This document shows positions 61,275 to 64,000 of a stretch of 64,000 nucleotides of DNA, in pieces (the stretch's first letter is position 1; every line of letters begins with the position of its first letter). Source of the DNA: Paraburkholderia sp. (GTDB lineage Bacteria > Pseudomonadota > Gammaproteobacteria > Burkholderiales > Burkholderiaceae); assembly GCA_004322045.1 (NCBI GenBank), contig SCRN01000042.1, positions 19,045 to 83,044 of the forward strand, given 5' to 3'. A model generated the notes under the pieces. That model was given only the letters and a program-made list of their open reading frames with translations. It had not been told where the DNA came from and searched no databases. The position numbers and the translations under genes are program-made.

Positions 61275-62030
61275 CTACGGCAGCGACATTTGAGCAGCGC
61301 CTTCGAACAAAGCCTGCTCGACCGAGACCGACCACGCGCGCGCGGTGAGCGCTTCCGTCACAGTCAGTCTGCCCGTCGCCGCGAATGCACCCGTATCGAT
61401 GAAAATCTGCGCGCCGATACGACCGATCTCCCGCATCGGCGTGTGACCGCAGTAAGTTGGCGAGAGCCCGGCTTGCTGACTGGCGACACCCCTGCCAAGC
61501 GCAAGTTCGCGCCCCCAGAGCATTTGCTGGCGTACGCGTTCATCGAATTCGCCCGCATCGAGCGTGGCGTCATCACCAAAAAACTCCGCGTGCAAGACGT
61601 TGAACCGCCGCGACCCGCTGCCGACGACGCGCACGAGCGGCAACTTCCGCAAACGTCGCGCATAAGCCGCGAGAAGGCGATCGGGCAACGACTGCCCCCA
61701 TTGCCCGCCGAGCGAATTCCACGCGGCTTGCCGCATCACGCCCTCCGCGACGAGACACAGCGCTTCCTCGTGATTGCCGAGCACCGGAAAGAACCATGGT
61801 TTGTCGAGCAGCGCCAGCGCTTGCTCGGATTGGCTGCCGCGATCGATCAGATCGCCAACCGAAAATAATCGATCGCACGCGGAATCGAAGACGATTTCGC
61901 GCAGCAGATATCGCAGTGCATCGACGCAACCGTGCAGATCGCCGACGACGAAGTCGCGGCCGACGCCGTTCGCGGCATGCCGGCAGACCATGGGATAAGC
62001 CTCGGGTCTCGTGTCCATAGGCGCAATCAT
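61275..62030 (-). CDS. PPP-type metallophosphatase (PrpA/lambda phosphatase-like)
   Basis: 251-residue enzyme with the metal and phosphate motifs FVVGDLHG, FSVGDLIDRGSQS and PVLGNHEEAL, and the later His in LSPTYCGHTPMR. It acts as a protein Ser/Thr phosphatase or on diadenosine polyphosphates; the length and the DLHG-form favour the PrpA group over ApaH. The start is either 62030 or the ATG four codons later; no ribosome site decides it. Confidence 0.86.
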   Translation of the reverse strand: MIAPMDTRPEAYPMVCRHAANGVGRDFVVGDLHGCVDALRYLLREIVFDSACDRLFSVGDLIDRGSQSEQALALLDKPWFFPVLGNHEEALCLVAEGVMRQAAWNSLGGQWGQSLPDRLLAAYARRLRKLPLVRVVGSGSRRFNVLHAEFFGDDATLDAGEFDERVRQQMLWGRELALGRGVASQQAGLSPTYCGHTPMREIGRIGAQIFIDTGAFAATGRLTVTEALTARAWSVSVEQALFEGAAQMSLP

Positions 62031-62188
62031 AGTTCGGCTCGGACAGGGACATCCGTGCAATCGGCAAAGGCGTGCGGCGACGCGTCGTGTACGCGTCGCC
62101 GGGTGCATGGAGAGGCCGATGGCGTCCGGTTTGTTTTGGAACGCTTCAGCGCTTCACGCTTCGCGCTTGGCGCTTGGGAAATCGGCCG

Positions 62189-63679
62189 CTATTGCGGACG
62201 CTTGCGCAGCGTCGCGACGTCCTGCGCTGTCACCGTCGCTTTGGGATTGCCGAAATGTTGCGTCACGTAGTTCGCGAGGGCGGCGATTTGCTCGTCGTTC
62301 AATTCGTCGCCGAAGCCCGGCATCATGACGGCCACCCCCTTCGTCTGGCGATTCACCCCGTGCAAAATAACCATCGCCAGGTTATCGGCATCGGGCGAAC
62401 CGACCGCACTATTATGAATCAGCGAAGGGTAAGCGAGCGGCGCGGTGCCGCCGATGCCCTGCCCCGTCCAGTTGTGACAACTCGCGCAATTGGCCACGAA
62501 CAACTGCCCGCCATCCACGCCCTTGATCTGCGCGCCGCGCAAGCGCTTCACCTCGTCGGCAGGCTGGCCCCATTGGTCGCGCGCGCGCGTTTGCCCGCCC
62601 GATACCGGCGGCAACGATCGCAAGTAGACACCGATCGAACGCAAATCGTCGCTCGTCAGATATTGCGTGCTGTCCGCAACGACGTCCGCCATCGGCCCAG
62701 CCGCGTTAGCGCGCCCGGGAGCCACACCCGTCGCCAGGTAGTGTTCAATGTCCTCGTCGCTCCAATTGCCGATGCCGCCCGCCTTGTCCGGCGTGATATT
62801 GAACGCACGCCACCCCGCCTGCACAGATCCTGAAAAGCGATCGCTCGATTTGAGCCCCTGCATGAAGTTGCGCGGCGTATGGCACTCCTCGCAGTGCGCC
62901 AAACCTTCGACGAGATAAGCGCCGCGATTCCATTGCGGACTCTGCTTGGGATCGGGGACGAAGCGGCCCTCGTGGAAATTGAAGATCTTCCAGAAAAACA
63001 TCAGCCAACGCTGGTTGAACGGAAAACTCAGCTCGTTGCGGGGAGGCGTATACCGGATCGGCGTCAGCGAATTCAAATAGGCGCGAATCGCCAGCAGGTC
63101 GCGCTCGGCTACGCGCGTGTACTCGGTGTAGGGGAAGGCGGGATACAGATGCTGTCCCCCCTTGCCGATGCCCTCCTGCATCGCCCGCAAGAACTCGGCG
63201 TCGGTCCAGCGGCCGATGCCGGTATCAGGGTCGGGCGTGATGTTCGGCGAGTAAAGCGTGCCGAACGGCGTGCCGATCGGCAGCCCTCCGGCGAAAGGAC
63301 GGCTCTTGTCGGCGGTATGGCAAGCCATGCAATCGCCAGCCCGCGCGAGGTATTCGCCTCGCTTGACGAGGTCGCCGGCGAAGCTGTCCGCCGCGGCCCC
63401 CGCCGCAGCAGCGTCCGAACCGCCCGAGGGCCCCGCCGCGCCGGCGACGGCCACTTCGCTCGCGCCTTGCGCCCGAGCCACGGAAAGCGGCACTTCATCG
63501 GCCGGCGAGATGTCATTCTCGTTCGACGCATGCCAAGCCAGATACAAAGCGAACACCGCGAACGCGGCCGCGAAGCCCGCGATGCGCAGCGGACGCCTGC
63601 GCACACCGGGACGCATGGCGCGACAGCGCTCGGGGGTCGCACGGGAACTGAGTCGCTGAATCGTCATCGGGAGTCTCAT
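62189..63679 (-). CDS. Three-haem cytochrome c subunit of a membrane dehydrogenase
   Basis: About 496-residue cytochrome with three haem-binding CxxCH motifs (CMACH, CEECH and CASCH) in three cytochrome c domains. One N-terminal hydrophobic segment (FAAAFAVFALYLAW) anchors or exports it, and an Ala/Gly-rich linker follows. This is the electron-accepting subunit of gluconate, sorbitol or alcohol dehydrogenases and passes electrons to ubiquinone. The GMC dehydrogenase gene directly upstream is the probable partner. Start is ATG at 63679, or 63667 four codons on; neither has a good ribosome site. Confidence 0.9.
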   Translation of the reverse strand: MRLPMTIQRLSSRATPERCRAMRPGVRRRPLRIAGFAAAFAVFALYLAWHASNENDISPADEVPLSVARAQGASEVAVAGAAGPSGGSDAAAAGAAADSFAGDLVKRGEYLARAGDCMACHTADKSRPFAGGLPIGTPFGTLYSPNITPDPDTGIGRWTDAEFLRAMQEGIGKGGQHLYPAFPYTEYTRVAERDLLAIRAYLNSLTPIRYTPPRNELSFPFNQRWLMFFWKIFNFHEGRFVPDPKQSPQWNRGAYLVEGLAHCEECHTPRNFMQGLKSSDRFSGSVQAGWRAFNITPDKAGGIGNWSDEDIEHYLATGVAPGRANAAGPMADVVADSTQYLTSDDLRSIGVYLRSLPPVSGGQTRARDQWGQPADEVKRLRGAQIKGVDGGQLFVANCASCHNWTGQGIGGTAPLAYPSLIHNSAVGSPDADNLAMVILHGVNRQTKGVAVMMPGFGDELNDEQIAALANYVTQHFGNPKATVTAQDVATLRKRPQ

Positions 63680-63694
63680 CGAGTCGTCGCGCAA

Positions 63695-64000
63695 TCAGAG
63701 CTCATGCTTGAGCTTCCCAGCAAGCCGCAGCGCCAGCGCCGCGATCGTCAGCGTGCAGTTGACCGCCGCGGCCGTGGGCATCACGCCGCTCGTCGCGAGG
63801 AACAAGTTCGGGTGATCGTGCGTCCGGCAGTCCGCGTCGACCACCGAATCGCTAGGATCGGCGCCCATGATCGTCGTGCCCATGATGTGGTTGTTCGGCG
63901 CGAACCGATCGTCGAACGTCACCTCCGTGCCGCCGAACAAACTCGCGATCTGTGCGTAGAGCTCGTGCGTATTGGCCGCGCTTTTCTTCACATAGTCGTT
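63695..64000 (-). CDS. GMC-family dehydrogenase, C-terminal part only
   Basis: The last 101 codons of an FAD-dependent GMC oxidoreductase. The sequence HIMGTTIMGADPSDSVVDADCRTHDHPNLFLATSGVMPT followed by LTIAALALRLA is the conserved C-terminal flavin-contact region of this family, with the catalytic His-Asn type residues in APNNHIMG and AAAVNCTL. The rest lies beyond the right edge. With the three-haem cytochrome encoded next, it probably forms a periplasmic gluconate or related sugar dehydrogenase. A small third subunit gene would be expected further upstream. Confidence 0.9.
   Translation of the reverse strand, partial: NDYVKKSAANTHELYAQIASLFGGTEVTFDDRFAPNNHIMGTTIMGADPSDSVVDADCRTHDHPNLFLATSGVMPTAAAVNCTLTIAALALRLAGKLKHEL

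Overview
The window is high-GC DNA (codons rich in C or G at the third position) whose gene content points to a betaproteobacterium of the Burkholderiaceae, close to Paraburkholderia, Trinickia or Burkholderia. Pointers are the DUF3563 and BPSS1780-type small and membrane proteins, polA beside a LOG-family gene, the DUF2782-thrB pair, the mprF/lpiA-acvB pair and a three-haem cytochrome c next to a GMC dehydrogenase. The genus is an inference from protein resemblance only. No rRNA, tRNA, CRISPR array or intact insertion sequence was recognised.

Layout. 1-4.6 kb: type II NADH dehydrogenase (cut by the window edge), DNA polymerase I and, head to head with it, a LOG-family nucleoside phosphoribohydrolase. 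4.7-12.3 kb: a LacI repressor diverging from a sugar import operon (ATPase, GH42 beta-galactosidase, binding protein, two permeases). 12.5-21.1 kb: mostly metabolic singletons, namely a nitroreductase-EamA pair, a secreted dienelactone-hydrolase-fold protein, a D-amino-acid dehydrogenase-like flavoprotein, a hemerythrin-domain protein behind a near-perfect NsrR box, a succinyl-CoA:acetate CoA-transferase, a LysE exporter diverging from its AsnC-type regulator, and PPK2. 21.3-27.5 kb: a second galactoside locus (LacI, binding protein, GH42, sugar-efflux MFS) that has lost its permeases but keeps a recognisable 35-codon permease remnant. The two loci share a TTAAGCGCTTAA-type operator, so they probably form one regulon.

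27.8-33 kb is the most unusual part. It holds a stressosome (RsbR-RsbS-RsbT) and an RsbX-like phosphatase, tightly overlapped with a histidine kinase that begins with an RsbU-like N-terminal domain. A J-domain protein and a second RsbT/RsbW-like kinase converge on it. The output of the stressosome therefore seems to be a two-component kinase rather than RsbU and sigma-B. 33-41.6 kb: alanine dehydrogenase, small proteins, a GNAT, a secreted pectinacetylesterase-family hydrolase with a membrane-anchored helical partner, and the lysyl-phosphatidylglycerol pair mprF-acvB.

41.8-51.5 kb: zinc ribbon, NYN-LOTUS protein, carbonic anhydrase-SulP bicarbonate pair, AMP nucleosidase, DUF2782, homoserine kinase, a membrane protein, DUF3563 and a PHB-depolymerase-type esterase. 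51.8-64 kb: PAP2 phosphatase, modABC with convergent modE, a CHAD protein with a decayed CYTH part, a tautomerase diverging from a LysR regulator, a GNAT, an Xre-RES toxin-antitoxin pair, a PPP-type phosphatase, and a cytochrome c plus GMC dehydrogenase pair that runs off the end.
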